Below are positions 34,717 through 43,413 of a stretch of DNA of 64,000 bases, in pieces. The translations under genes and the position numbers were made by a program. The stretch comes from Paenibacillus pinistramenti (GTDB taxonomy: Bacteria > Bacillota > Bacilli > Paenibacillales > Paenibacillaceae). The first letter of the stretch is position 1, and every line of letters begins with the position of its first letter. The notes under the pieces were generated by a model that ran no database searches, had not been told where the DNA came from, and saw only the letters and a list, made by a program, of their open reading frames with translations. The stretch is from assembly GCF_005869875.1 (NCBI RefSeq), contig NZ_VAWG01000002.1, forward strand, positions 62,001 to 126,000, read 5' to 3'.

Positions 34717-34746
34717 AAATCGCCAATTCATGATGGAAATCGCCAA
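34717..34746 (+). repeat. Direct repeat AAATCGCCAA, 20-bp period, in the ldh-deacetylase intergenic region
   Basis: Identical 10-mers at 34717-34726 and 34737-34746, two helical turns apart, each followed by AT-rich sequence. The spacing suits a dimeric regulator. No other gene lies in the 389-bp gap 34477-34865. Confidence 0.4.
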
Positions 34747-34770
34747 ATTGTGAGAAGTTTGTCCCTGAGA

Positions 34771-34787
34771 TGTAACCATTCTGTAAG
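34771..34787 (+). promoter_or_regulatory. WalR-type box upstream of the PgdA-like deacetylase
   Basis: TGTAAC, five bases (CATTC), TGTAAG matches TGTWAH-N5-TGTWAH except the last base. A TATATT -10-like hexamer starts at 34805. The target is a cell-wall deacetylase, the class of gene WalR controls in Bacillus. Confidence 0.5.
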
Positions 34788-34865
34788 AAACGTACGGATT
34801 ATTTATATTATCCTAGTAAGAGTAAGGAGAGAATTGGGAGAAATAGAGAGAGGCATTGGTGAGGC

Positions 34866-35879
34866 ATGGAGAAGCATAGCAAGCGAGGGAAGAAGAAACG
34901 GAATCGCATCAGTTTAACTAGAATCAATATTCTCTTGGGGGCAGCGGTCGTTGTTTTGGCGGCCTTTTCAATTCAAACGGCTCGCACGGAGTCAAGCTCA
35001 AGCGGAGCAATAACCGTCAGCTCACCTGCTTTGGGAGCGAATCCGAAGGACGCCGGCAGTCTTAATCAGACAGTGGAGAAGCCTTCATCTCCAGCTGCAT
35101 CTTCCGCGTCTTCTTCAACTATTAAAGTAGTGAACGACAAGAAACCGCAGGCACCATCACCGTCTGCAGCCTCACCTTCAGCTGATCCCGGGACAGCCAG
35201 CAAGACAGCCGCAGCTCCGAAGGCCAATGAATCGGCGGATCAGCCTTTATTGCCTAAAGATGTAAAGAGCAAGACGGTCTATTTGACTTTTGACGACGGG
35301 CCGAGCCGGTATACCGATCAAATCGCAGCGATTCTCGCTAAAAATAAGATTCACTCCACTTTTTTTGTAATCGGAAGCAATTTGACCGAATATTCGAAGA
35401 AGGTTACCCGCCTGCTGGCGCAGGGCCATTACGTCGGGCTTCACAGCATGACCCACAGCTACAGCAAACTGTATAAGAGCGGAAGCTCCGCGAACTTCAT
35501 TAAGGAATTTCAGCAGGAGCAAGCGTTGTATAAGAAAATCACCGGCCAGGAGGTGGACCTCATCCGCGCCCCGTATGGCAGTGCTCCGCAGATCAGCAAA
35601 ACCTTCAGGGACGATATAGCGGCAGCCGGATTCAGAATGTGGGACTGGACAGTGGATTCCGAGGACTGGAGCTATAAGAACCACCCTGAAAAAATCATTG
35701 CCCAGGTCAAGCGCCAGGTCCATGGCAATCTTAACGTTATTCTTATGCACGAAACCAAGCAGACCGTTGAAGCGCTCCCGCAGGTGATTGCCTACCTGAA
35801 GCAGCAAGGCTATTCCTTTGCGGTATATAAGCCGTCCCAGCATCTTGTCGTTAATTTTGCGGATGACAAGCGGCTTTAA
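34866..35879 (+). CDS. Membrane-anchored polysaccharide deacetylase (PgdA-like, CE4)
   Basis: A 337-aa enzyme. The N-terminus is highly basic (KHSKRGKKKRNR), then a single transmembrane helix (INILLGAAVVVLAAFSIQT), then a ~95-residue Ser/Ala/Pro-rich linker. The NodB domain has VYLTFDDGPS, HSMTHSYSKLY, LIRAPYGSAP, DWTVDSEDWSY and ILMHET. These are all five CE4 motifs, so it is probably active in removing acetyl groups from peptidoglycan, which changes lysozyme sensitivity. The WalR-type box upstream agrees. Start ATG 34866; the RBS is weak (GTGAGG). A lipoprotein gene follows 85 bp downstream. Confidence 0.9.
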   Translation: MEKHSKRGKKKRNRISLTRINILLGAAVVVLAAFSIQTARTESSSSGAITVSSPALGANPKDAGSLNQTVEKPSSPAASSASSSTIKVVNDKKPQAPSPSAASPSADPGTASKTAAAPKANESADQPLLPKDVKSKTVYLTFDDGPSRYTDQIAAILAKNKIHSTFFVIGSNLTEYSKKVTRLLAQGHYVGLHSMTHSYSKLYKSGSSANFIKEFQQEQALYKKITGQEVDLIRAPYGSAPQISKTFRDDIAAAGFRMWDWTVDSEDWSYKNHPEKIIAQVKRQVHGNLNVILMHETKQTVEALPQVIAYLKQQGYSFAVYKPSQHLVVNFADDKRL

Positions 35880-35964
35880 CCTCTTTGTTTGCGCTTTCAT
35901 AGACTTCAATGCCCGTTTTTTTTATAATGAAATCAAGTGACCTTAACAAAGGAGGCAGAACGGT

Positions 35965-37260
35965 TTGAGTAAATGGCAATTTACGTGGATTGTCCTGTTA
36001 GCAGGCTCCCTGCTGCTATCAGCTTGTACAGCTAGAGAAACCACAACGGCTTCTGCGCCTGTGCAGGAAGCGGACAATCAGGAGAATGGCCAGGTGCTCA
36101 CTGTCGTGAATCCGGAAACGGCCAAAACAGAAAGCAGCTCTGAAGAAACCGCTAAAAAGTATCAGATTCAAACCCGATTAACCGACTTCAAACTCTTTTC
36201 AGATACAATTGGAATTGCCTGGGGGATTACCCGGGGAGAACTGAGGTTATACACCACCAAAGACAAGGGCAGGACGTGGACCAATATTTCGCCGGCAGCA
36301 ACGGTGCAGTTTCCAAGCGCCATCAGATACGGCAAGGAAATGTACTTTCTTGATCAAAGCCATGGCTGGATTATGCGTAAGGCACAAGGCTCTACAGAAG
36401 GGATTCTGCTGTATACCAAAGACGGGGGGCTGCACTGGAGCATTTCTTCGCTTCCGTCAAATGCAGATCCCAGCAGCATCTATTTTGCTACGCCTGACCG
36501 GGGCTGGATCTTGTCCAAAGGCTTCAGCTCGTCCGGCAGCCAGAGCAAAACGCTGTACAATTCTTATGATGGAGGGATGACCTGGTCATCGGACACGAAG
36601 GAAGCGTCCAGCACCGGCGCTGACGCTGACGGAACGCTGCCCGGTCTGCCGCAGTACGGCTACTTTGAAGATATGGCTTATACGACAGAGCAGAAAGGGT
36701 TCACTCTTGTTCAGCAGTTAACGAAGCCGGATCTTTATACCACGAGCGACGGCGGAGAACACTGGTCAGCTAACAGCAGCTTCTTCAGCAAGCTGGATTT
36801 GGAGAACTGCAGCCAATATACCGCCGAAGAGATAAACGTCTTCCCGGGTAACGGACAGTCGGCTTACATACCGGTCAGGTGCATCAAGGGGGATCCTTCG
36901 AATTCTTCCAAGTACAGCGGCTATTTTACTGCTGACGGAGGTAAGACCTTTCAGTTTGTCGATTTCGCTCTGCAGTGGCAGTCCGGTGAGAATGCCGCCC
37001 TGGTTCCATTCTTTCTAAATGGACAAGAAGGCTGGAGCCTGCAGGGCAATCTGATCTACCATACCGACAACCAGGGAAAAATCTGGACGGCGCTGCCGGA
37101 AAGTCCTAAGCTGACCGCTACCTTGCAGGATTATCCGGAGGTTGTGAAGCTCCAGTTCATCACGCCGGAGTATGGCTGGATTCTGGTGCAGAACAGCGGG
37201 GAGAAGACATCCCGCTTGCTGTCTACTAAAGATGGAGGGCGCAGCTGGCAGATGCTCTGA
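35965..37260 (+). CDS. Lipoprotein with BNR/YCF48-like beta-propeller repeats
   Basis: A 431-aa lipoprotein. TTG 35965 has AAAGGAGG 9 nt upstream. The lipobox LLLSAC follows a short signal. After a Glu/Thr-rich linker come repeats of the Asp-box type (S/T-x-D-x-G-x-T-W): TTKDKGRTWT, YTKDGGLHWS, NSYDGGMTWS, TTSDGGEHWS, HTDNQGKIWT and STKDGGRSWQ, together with GWI strands. This is the signature of BNR/YCF48-like six- or seven-bladed propellers. In bacteria such proteins may be sialidase-like or assembly factors, but no catalytic residues were recognised, so a binding role is as likely. Confidence 0.85.
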   Translation: MSKWQFTWIVLLAGSLLLSACTARETTTASAPVQEADNQENGQVLTVVNPETAKTESSSEETAKKYQIQTRLTDFKLFSDTIGIAWGITRGELRLYTTKDKGRTWTNISPAATVQFPSAIRYGKEMYFLDQSHGWIMRKAQGSTEGILLYTKDGGLHWSISSLPSNADPSSIYFATPDRGWILSKGFSSSGSQSKTLYNSYDGGMTWSSDTKEASSTGADADGTLPGLPQYGYFEDMAYTTEQKGFTLVQQLTKPDLYTTSDGGEHWSANSSFFSKLDLENCSQYTAEEINVFPGNGQSAYIPVRCIKGDPSNSSKYSGYFTADGGKTFQFVDFALQWQSGENAALVPFFLNGQEGWSLQGNLIYHTDNQGKIWTALPESPKLTATLQDYPEVVKLQFITPEYGWILVQNSGEKTSRLLSTKDGGRSWQML

Positions 37261-37335
37261 TGGAGCGTGCCGGCTGCGGCCTTCTTTTTCTCAACTGCCG
37301 GGTCCGCTGTATGATGTGATGCATTTATTATATTA

Positions 37336-37378
37336 TGTGAAATAAATCACATACTGATCTCAGCCCCTGTGATATATT
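37336..37378 (+). promoter_or_regulatory. Fnr/Rex-type palindrome and -10 box before the Cys-rich small gene
   Basis: TGTGAAATAAATCACA (37336-37351) has perfect 5-bp arms with a 6-bp spacer. A TATATT (37373-37378) is centred 32 bp downstream of the palindrome centre. That puts the box near -41.5 relative to a start site, the class II activator position used by Fnr. Rex is a similar alternative. Confidence 0.5.
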
Positions 37379-37435
37379 TAACTTGTAAAGAGGAACACCA
37401 CTAAAAAAACTAACAAACTCAAGGAGTGAACGATC

Positions 37436-37624
37436 ATGAAAACTCAATTATTCGATACTGCAACTACAAGAAATCTGCTTCAATTCTGCTACACCTGTAC
37501 AGATGCTCATGAATGCACCACTGAAGAGATCTGCAGAGAATGCTGGGCAGCCCACAATCTGCTTGAAGAGGAAACTGAAGAAGTGGACGAAACCAAACAG
37601 CTGCTAATGAACTATTATGCATAA
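37436..37624 (+). CDS. Small Cys-rich protein, possible zinc or redox protein
   Basis: A 62-aa protein with a perfect AAGGAGTGA RBS. It carries LLQFCYTCTDAHECTTEEICRECW, that is C-x2-C, then Cys, then C-x2-C, followed by an acidic tail. Two CxxC pairs in a short protein suggest a zinc ribbon or redox-active knuckle. An Fnr/Rex-type palindrome sits at activator distance upstream, so anaerobic or redox control is plausible. I do not recognise the family. It is monocistronic with a strong terminator. Confidence 0.75.
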   Translation: MKTQLFDTATTRNLLQFCYTCTDAHECTTEEICRECWAAHNLLEEETEEVDETKQLLMNYYA

Positions 37625-37653
37625 GAGAAGCAGCGCAAGCAGCAGCAATTTTA

Positions 37654-37696
37654 AATAACCTTCTTCCGGAAACCGCGGAGGAAGGTTATTTTTTTT
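37654..37696 (+). terminator. Intrinsic terminator after the Cys-rich gene
   Basis: A 15-bp stem with one wobble (37654-37668 with 37676-37690), 7-nt loop and eight T. Confidence 0.9.
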
Positions 37697-37823
37697 GCAT
37701 TTAGACAAGCAGCCGAATTTCCCGTATACCCGGCCTATCAAGTTTCGATTTCAGGCGCATATATTTAGAACAAGCGGGGGAGGCAGGTATTCACCGTTTC
37801 CAAAGTCAAGGAGGGGAGTGGGC

Positions 37824-38234
37824 ATGCTTACCGGATTAGACATGTTAGATATGACGGGTTCAGTGATTCCAGTGTTCTTAATTGTCGTTCTGGGCATCAT
37901 TGGGATTTCGGCCTTCAGCGGAGTCTATCGCTGGCTTAAGGATAACAAGCAGCCAGTGCTTACGGTGCTTACGACGGTTACAAGCAAAAGGACGGTGGTC
38001 AGCTACCGTCAGAGCAGCGATTCCGATTCTCATCGTTCGGTCACCCGCTACTATGTTACCTTTGAAGTGGAAAGCGGAGACCGGCTGGAGTTCGAGGTTC
38101 ACGGCGACGAATACGGACAAACTGCAGAAGGCGACCAAGGGAATCTGACCTTCCAGGGCAGCAGATATTTGGGGTTTCGCCGTCATATGCACGGGTATGT
38201 CCGGAACTATCCGGATATTCACCGAAGTCATTAA
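37824..38234 (+). CDS. DUF2500-type membrane protein
   Basis: A 136-aa protein with one N-terminal transmembrane helix (VIPVFLIVVLGIIGISAF) and a C-terminal beta-rich domain: PVLTVLTTVTSKRTVVSY, RSVTRYYVTFEVESGDRLEFEV and EGDQGNLTFQGSRYLGFRR. This matches the DUF2500 layout (YhhM-like in Escherichia coli), function unknown. ATG 37824 has AAGGAGGGGAG upstream; an in-frame GTG at 37818 is too close to that RBS. A short hairpin separates it from the convergent oxidoreductase. Confidence 0.75.
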   Translation: MLTGLDMLDMTGSVIPVFLIVVLGIIGISAFSGVYRWLKDNKQPVLTVLTTVTSKRTVVSYRQSSDSDSHRSVTRYYVTFEVESGDRLEFEVHGDEYGQTAEGDQGNLTFQGSRYLGFRRHMHGYVRNYPDIHRSH

Positions 38235-38252
38235 GTCTTGTGTTAAACAACA

Positions 38253-38293
38253 ACAGCCCCGCAGGGTTCCTGAACGGATCCTTGCGGGGCTGT
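38253..38293. terminator. Hairpin between DUF2500 gene and oxidoreductase
   Basis: Perfect 11-bp stem ACAGCCCCGCA / TGCGGGGCTGT with a 19-nt loop. The minus-strand side is followed by TTGTTT, so it serves the flavoprotein gene best. Confidence 0.65.
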
Positions 38294-38323
38294 CGCATGA
38301 TGATGAGGCACCAGGCACCTGGT

Positions 38324-39649
38324 TTAAGAGGAAAGCGCCTCCGGTTTGTTCAGATTGGCAATCAATGCCTGGGCAACGCCGCGGGCACTTGAGAAAGCCC
38401 TCTCAGCAAGCTCGCCTTTGCCGACACATCCATCTCCGCAGAAGTAGAAGGGAACCTCGGGAAGCGTATTGGGCAGAAGCTTGTTGGAGGCGATATTTTT
38501 CACACTTGAGACCATGGCTTTCTTGGAGACGCGCTTGACCTCTACGGATTCTCTCCAGCCTGGATAGTATTGATCGAATAGTTCTTCCATTTTGGCCGTT
38601 TTGTGGTCCATATACTTCTTGCGTTCTTCGTCCGTCTCGAAATGGTCGTTCAAATAAGCGATGCCTTGGAGCAGCTGGCCATTCTCCGGTACGACGGTGT
38701 GGTCTGTAGCAGACACGTCGCTGATGAACATTTTATTGTCCATATCGCTGATATAGTGGAACGGACGCGCTACTACCTTGGAGAAGCCAACGTCGTAGAC
38801 CATAACCTCGGTTGACGTATTATCGGCATAAGGAGCAAGGGAAGCTTCCCAAGGGGTGTCTTCCATCAGCTTGCTGACCTGCTGTACGGGAATAGCGAAG
38901 ATTACGGCGTCAAACTCCAGATTCTCTCTTGTCTTGGTATTCAGGATGAGAGAGCTTCCTTCTTGCCGGAAGGATTCTACCGGTTCTTTGACAGAAATGG
39001 TCCATCGTCCGCTGGCTTCGATCTTCTGCTGCAGCTGATCGGTGATGACGGCCCAGCTGCCAAGTATATAGTTGACTGGCTTAGAAGAAAGGAACAGGTT
39101 ATGATAATAATCGGCAATTACGGTACCGGACACCTTGCGTGCTTCTTCCGGCGTGATAAAGAAGTTGGAGCAGACGAGATGCTCCCAGAGCTCTTTGACA
39201 TCGCCTGCAGCGTGGGAGCGGTCGAGATATTCGCCAAGTGTCGGGTAGTTCTTCAGCTGATGAATGTTAGCAATAATGGCTGCGACATCGCCGACAAAGC
39301 GCACTTTCTCCATAGCGGTAAGCACGCCTGTCTTAACAATGTTCATGAAATCGAGAGGAGCGAGCGTAAGCTGGTTATGTTTGGCGTAATACACTTTACG
39401 CTTTTCGACCTGTCTGCTTTCAAAGCTGAGTCCAAGCTCCTGTTTTAATTGAGAGATGGTGTTGCGGTCGATGCCGTATACGGCGTGCGCGCCGTAATTC
39501 AGGGTGAAACCGGATTTCTGGTACGTAAAGGCACGCCCGCCGAGCTGCGGGCTGCGCTCAAATACAACTCCCTCTACATCGGGATGTTCAGACAGGTAAG
39601 CCGCAGCGGTTAAGCCGGCAAGTCCTCCGCCAATTACTGCTATCTTCAT
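38324..39649 (-). CDS. FAD-dependent amine-oxidase/phytoene-desaturase-like oxidoreductase
   Basis: A 441-aa flavoprotein. The N-terminal Rossmann motif IAVIGGGLAGLTAAAYL and VVFERSPQLGGRAFTYQKSGFTLNYGAHAVYG (GG-R-A second FAD motif) are those of the monoamine oxidase/protoporphyrinogen oxidase/phytoene desaturase superfamily. The C-terminal FAD segment is FYFCGDGCVGKGELAERAFSSARGVAQAL. No carotenoid genes flank it, so the substrate is unknown. A GAGGAGGT RBS precedes the ATG. It is divergent from the sugar kinase gene. Confidence 0.85.
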   Translation of the reverse strand: MKIAVIGGGLAGLTAAAYLSEHPDVEGVVFERSPQLGGRAFTYQKSGFTLNYGAHAVYGIDRNTISQLKQELGLSFESRQVEKRKVYYAKHNQLTLAPLDFMNIVKTGVLTAMEKVRFVGDVAAIIANIHQLKNYPTLGEYLDRSHAAGDVKELWEHLVCSNFFITPEEARKVSGTVIADYYHNLFLSSKPVNYILGSWAVITDQLQQKIEASGRWTISVKEPVESFRQEGSSLILNTKTRENLEFDAVIFAIPVQQVSKLMEDTPWEASLAPYADNTSTEVMVYDVGFSKVVARPFHYISDMDNKMFISDVSATDHTVVPENGQLLQGIAYLNDHFETDEERKKYMDHKTAKMEELFDQYYPGWRESVEVKRVSKKAMVSSVKNIASNKLLPNTLPEVPFYFCGDGCVGKGELAERAFSSARGVAQALIANLNKPEALSS

Positions 39650-39859
39650 GAATCGTACCTCCTCAGAATTTGTGGAGCAAAGCTGCTGTATTTGATGCGT
39701 CAGGCTTTATCATTGCGATTCAATTCACTTCTAGTATATGTTATTCATGAAAGCGCGTCCATAGAAATAGACACGATTTGTTCAAATCTGCAATCGCATT
39801 CATTTCCTTTTGCAATAGACTTTTTTTATAGGGGAAATACCATCGAGGGAGGAATTCTG

Positions 39860-41233
39860 TTGGCTAAATTTATGGGACTGGATATCGGAACCACCACGAT
39901 TTCGGGCTTGATTTATGACCTTGAAGATAGGAAAATTTTACACCGGATTACGGCAGATCACGCTCACGGATTTCTGGTAAGTGAACAGGAATGGGAACGG
40001 CTGCAGGACGCCGAGGCCATTTATGGTCAGACTTTGAGCATGGTGGAAGAGCTGCTCAGCAGAGAGAGTGAGACTGCGGGGATCGGATTAACCGGACAGA
40101 TGCACGGCATCGTCTATATGGATATAAAAGGCATGGCCGTCAGCCCGCTGTATACTTGGCAGGACGGTCGCGGCGGGCAGATGATTCCCGGAGCATCCCG
40201 AACTTACGCGGAACGGTTGTCCGAGCAATTTGGAATGAATCTGTCACCAGGCTACGGGCTGGCTACGCATGCTTACAATACGGATCATGGACTTGTGCCG
40301 GCTGAAGCAGCGTCAATATGCAGCATCGCCGATTACATAGGAGCTAGGCTTACCGGTAAGCCCGTTCCTGTAATGGATGCCACTCAGGCTGCTGCTATTG
40401 GGGGCTACCGGAGGGAGCTTCATGATTTTGACCGGAGCGCCATTGGTAAAGCCGGGATGGACGCTGCGCTTCTGCCCCAGGTTGTGCCTTCAGGGACTTT
40501 GGCCGGACACAGCCCGCAGGGGATTCCGGTCTATGTCTCTTTGGGCGATAATCAGGCGAGCTTTCTAGGCAGTGTACCGCGGCCGGAAGGAACGCTGCTG
40601 ATGAATGTCGGAACGGGGAGCCAGCTATCGGCCTATGTGCCGGAAATCGCCGAGGTGCCGAAGGGAATGGAGGCACGGCCTTATCCCGGCGGCGGCCTGC
40701 TGCTCGTCGGGGCTGCACTTAGCGGCGGCAAATCGTATGCGATGCTGCAGTCATTTTTCCGGGACGTTATTGAGGGCTTTACCGGACAAACCGTCCTGCC
40801 CAAAGAGATCTATGCCTGGATGGATCAGATGCTGCACAGTACGCCGGGCTGTGAAGAGAGCCTAAGGGTTCTGCCTTTCTTTAACGGGACCCGCGCCAAT
40901 CCGGAGCTTCGGGGCAGCATTGAGCAGATATCGCTTGGCAATTTCACCCCCGGGGCCTTAACCCATGCTTTCTTGAGTGGGATGGTCGAGGAGCTGTACG
41001 AGTTCTGCCTTAGCCTTAAGGCTAGCACCTCCTGCACCTTTACCGAACTAGCCGGATCCGGCAACGCTCTCCGGGCGAACCCGGTGTTATGCGCCAAAGC
41101 GGAGGAAATTTTCGGAATGAAGATGAAGCTTAGCGCTTCACCGGAGGAAGCGGCGGTTGGGGCGGCTTTATGCGCGGCGGTTGGCTCCGGATCCATTGAA
41201 AGCTTCCGTCATACAGGGCAATTTCTGATTTAA
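39860..41233 (+). CDS. FGGY-family carbohydrate kinase, sedoheptulokinase-like
   Basis: A 457-aa sugar kinase of the FGGY/ASKHA fold. The phosphate-1 motif is GLDIGTTTISGLIYD, followed by GIGLTGQMHGIVYMD, YTWQDGRGG, YVSLGDNQASFLGSV and LMNVGTGSQLSAYV, and the C-terminal ATP site VGAALCAAV. The GQMHG and VSLGDNQAS wording is that of sedoheptulokinase-like proteins rather than xylulokinase. TTG 39860 has GGGAGGAA 6 nt upstream. ATG 39872 is the alternative; the long open stretch further upstream is not coding. The GH42 gene follows 18 bp later, so the two form a sugar-use operon. Confidence 0.85.
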   Translation: MAKFMGLDIGTTTISGLIYDLEDRKILHRITADHAHGFLVSEQEWERLQDAEAIYGQTLSMVEELLSRESETAGIGLTGQMHGIVYMDIKGMAVSPLYTWQDGRGGQMIPGASRTYAERLSEQFGMNLSPGYGLATHAYNTDHGLVPAEAASICSIADYIGARLTGKPVPVMDATQAAAIGGYRRELHDFDRSAIGKAGMDAALLPQVVPSGTLAGHSPQGIPVYVSLGDNQASFLGSVPRPEGTLLMNVGTGSQLSAYVPEIAEVPKGMEARPYPGGGLLLVGAALSGGKSYAMLQSFFRDVIEGFTGQTVLPKEIYAWMDQMLHSTPGCEESLRVLPFFNGTRANPELRGSIEQISLGNFTPGALTHAFLSGMVEELYEFCLSLKASTSCTFTELAGSGNALRANPVLCAKAEEIFGMKMKLSASPEEAAVGAALCAAVGSGSIESFRHTGQFLI

Positions 41234-41251
41234 CTAGAGAGGATGCTTGCC

Positions 41252-43312
41252 ATGATTAGAATTGGCGTAGATTATTATCCCGAGCACTGGCCGCAAGCCT
41301 ATTGGGAAAAGGATGCCGCCTTAATGAAAGAAAGCGGCGTTAATGTAGTCCGTCTGGCTGAATTTGCGTGGAGCCGGATGGAGCCGAGTGAAGGCCATTT
41401 TCAATTTGACTGGCTGGACGAAGCCATACAGGTATTTAAACGGTACGATATTCAAGTTGTCCTCGGGATTCCGACCATGACACCCCCTAACTGGCTTACC
41501 GAGAATTATCCGGATGTGCTTCCGGTCCTGGCCGGGCAGCATTTATCCAGTCCGGGTGTAAGAGGACACCGGTGCTATAACAGCCGTTCTATGAGAGCAT
41601 TTTCGGTGCGCATTGCCAACAAGTTAGCCGGCCATTACGGGAATGAAGAAGCCGTCATTGGCTGGCAGACAGATAATGAATTCTCTTTACATATGTGTGC
41701 TTGTGACAGCTGTACAGAGGCGTTTCACAATTGGCTGAACAAAAAGTACGGTACGCTTGAGCGAGTTAATCAAGAGTGGGGAACGGCAGTGTGGAGCGGT
41801 GAATTCAGTGCATGGTCCCAAATAAGGCTGCCAAAAGAAACCTCACACCGATATTTCAATCCTTCCTTTCTGCTGGATTACCGCAGGTTTCAAAGTGAAT
41901 CGGTTGCAGCTTTTCAGCAGCTGCTCATAGATGAGATCAGAGCCGCGAACCCGCATCAATTTATTACTCATAATGCCTGGGGGGCTCCGGTTCCCCTTGA
42001 CCATGATCTTCTGTTCCGGAATCTGGACTTTGCTTCCTTTGATTATTATCCAAATACCAGCCCTGACAAAACGGAAACCAATCTGTACAGCGGCGCTTTG
42101 TCTCTGGACCGGACCAGAGGCTTTAAACGGCAAACCGGGGAAGCGGCTGGACAGCAATCCGGCGGCAATTTATTAGAAGCTGGCGGACAAGCGCAAACGG
42201 CCGGTCATCCGGGTTTCTGGATCATGGAGCAGCTTGCGGGTTCCCCGGGGAGCTGGATGCCGGTCTGGCGGACTCCGGTTCCCGGATTTATCCGGGCATT
42301 CGCCTGGCAGAGCATTGCCCGGGGCGCAGACGGCGTGGTCTTCTTCAGGTGGCGCAGCGGCGCGGCGGGAGCAGAGCAGTTCTGGCATGGATTGATGGAT
42401 CACAGCGGTGTGCCGGGACGAAGGCTGAAGGAGTTTGCGGCTTTTGCAGGTGAAGCGAACCGTTTAAGTTCTGAGCTGTTTGGAAAAAAAGTACATCATC
42501 GCACTGCGATTCTTTATTCATTTGAGAGCCACACCGCGCTGGATCTTCAGCCGCAGGCGGAAGGGATGGATTACTATGAGAATCTCAAAACCATCCATAG
42601 AGCGCTGACCAAGCTGGGAATCGGAACAGACGTTGTCGATGAGAGCGCCGACATCAGTCAGTACGATCTCGTTATTGCACCTTCACTGTTTGTCCTTGAT
42701 CAGCATCTTGCAGACAAGCTCCAAAGGTTCGCAGAAGACGGCGGCACCCTTGTTGTGACGAACCGGACAGGGGTCAAGGAACGGAATAACCAGTGCATCA
42801 TGGCTCAGCTGCCAGGCAGACTTGCCGAGACTTTGGGCGTGGTAGTTGAAGAGTATGACGCACTCGGACATGAAACTGCCGGGATGGTCAGCGGTTTATC
42901 GGGGCAGTCTTACAGATGCATGCAGTGGAATGATCTGCTGAAGGTAACAACAGCAGAACCCGTGGCGTGGTATAGCAGCGAATTTTATAAAGGGATTCCC
43001 GCCGTTACGCGGAATAATATTGGAAGCGGAGCTGCCTATTATCTGGGAACGCAGCCTGAAGAAGCATACTACCGCGAGCTGTTCACCAGCCTGGCTGAGC
43101 AGCTGGATCTTTTTCATGTGCCGGATTTGCCGCTGGGGATGCAGATTTCTTTCCGCGGGGAAGGCCCGGAGAAGATGATGTTTGTCTTGAATTTATCTCG
43201 GGAGGCAGGCAAGCTGACCTTACCAGCCGGGTCGTTTGGACTGTTATCGGGCAGGGACCGAAGCGGTGAGAGTGAGTTTACACCGTATGAAGTGGATATT
43301 TTTCATTGCTAA
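41252..43312 (+). CDS. Beta-galactosidase, GH42
   Basis: A 686-aa GH42 enzyme with domain A (TIM barrel), then a Rossmann-like trimerisation domain and a beta-sandwich. Key stretches are GVDYYPEHWP, VVRLAEFAWSRMEP, IGWQTDNEFS (acid/base Glu) and FWIMEQLAGSPGSWMP (nucleophile Glu). A cysteine cluster HMCACDSC with RCYNSRS fits the structural zinc site of this family. ATG 41252 was chosen because AGAGAGG lies 9 nt upstream. The loop between the barrel and the nucleophile has a Gly/Gln/Ala-rich insertion (TGEAAGQQSGGNLLEAGGQAQTAG in part) that is unusual. It is cytoplasmic, with no signal peptide, so it acts on imported galactosides. Confidence 0.92.
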   Translation: MIRIGVDYYPEHWPQAYWEKDAALMKESGVNVVRLAEFAWSRMEPSEGHFQFDWLDEAIQVFKRYDIQVVLGIPTMTPPNWLTENYPDVLPVLAGQHLSSPGVRGHRCYNSRSMRAFSVRIANKLAGHYGNEEAVIGWQTDNEFSLHMCACDSCTEAFHNWLNKKYGTLERVNQEWGTAVWSGEFSAWSQIRLPKETSHRYFNPSFLLDYRRFQSESVAAFQQLLIDEIRAANPHQFITHNAWGAPVPLDHDLLFRNLDFASFDYYPNTSPDKTETNLYSGALSLDRTRGFKRQTGEAAGQQSGGNLLEAGGQAQTAGHPGFWIMEQLAGSPGSWMPVWRTPVPGFIRAFAWQSIARGADGVVFFRWRSGAAGAEQFWHGLMDHSGVPGRRLKEFAAFAGEANRLSSELFGKKVHHRTAILYSFESHTALDLQPQAEGMDYYENLKTIHRALTKLGIGTDVVDESADISQYDLVIAPSLFVLDQHLADKLQRFAEDGGTLVVTNRTGVKERNNQCIMAQLPGRLAETLGVVVEEYDALGHETAGMVSGLSGQSYRCMQWNDLLKVTTAEPVAWYSSEFYKGIPAVTRNNIGSGAAYYLGTQPEEAYYRELFTSLAEQLDLFHVPDLPLGMQISFRGEGPEKMMFVLNLSREAGKLTLPAGSFGLLSGRDRSGESEFTPYEVDIFHC

Positions 43313-43347
43313 GCTGAGGGTTATAAAGGCGTTTAGGCTAAACTGAA

Positions 43348-43382
43348 AAACAGCAGTCCTCCAGAACGGAGGGCTGCTGTTT
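43348..43382. terminator. Bidirectional terminator between GH42 gene and yclQ-like gene
   Basis: A 15-bp stem with one wobble, AAACAGCAG.. (43348-43362) with ..CTGCTGTTT (43368-43382), then a T-rich tract. Confidence 0.9.
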
Positions 43383-43413
43383 CTATATTTTTCTGCTGAT
43401 CCTTGCGAAGGGT

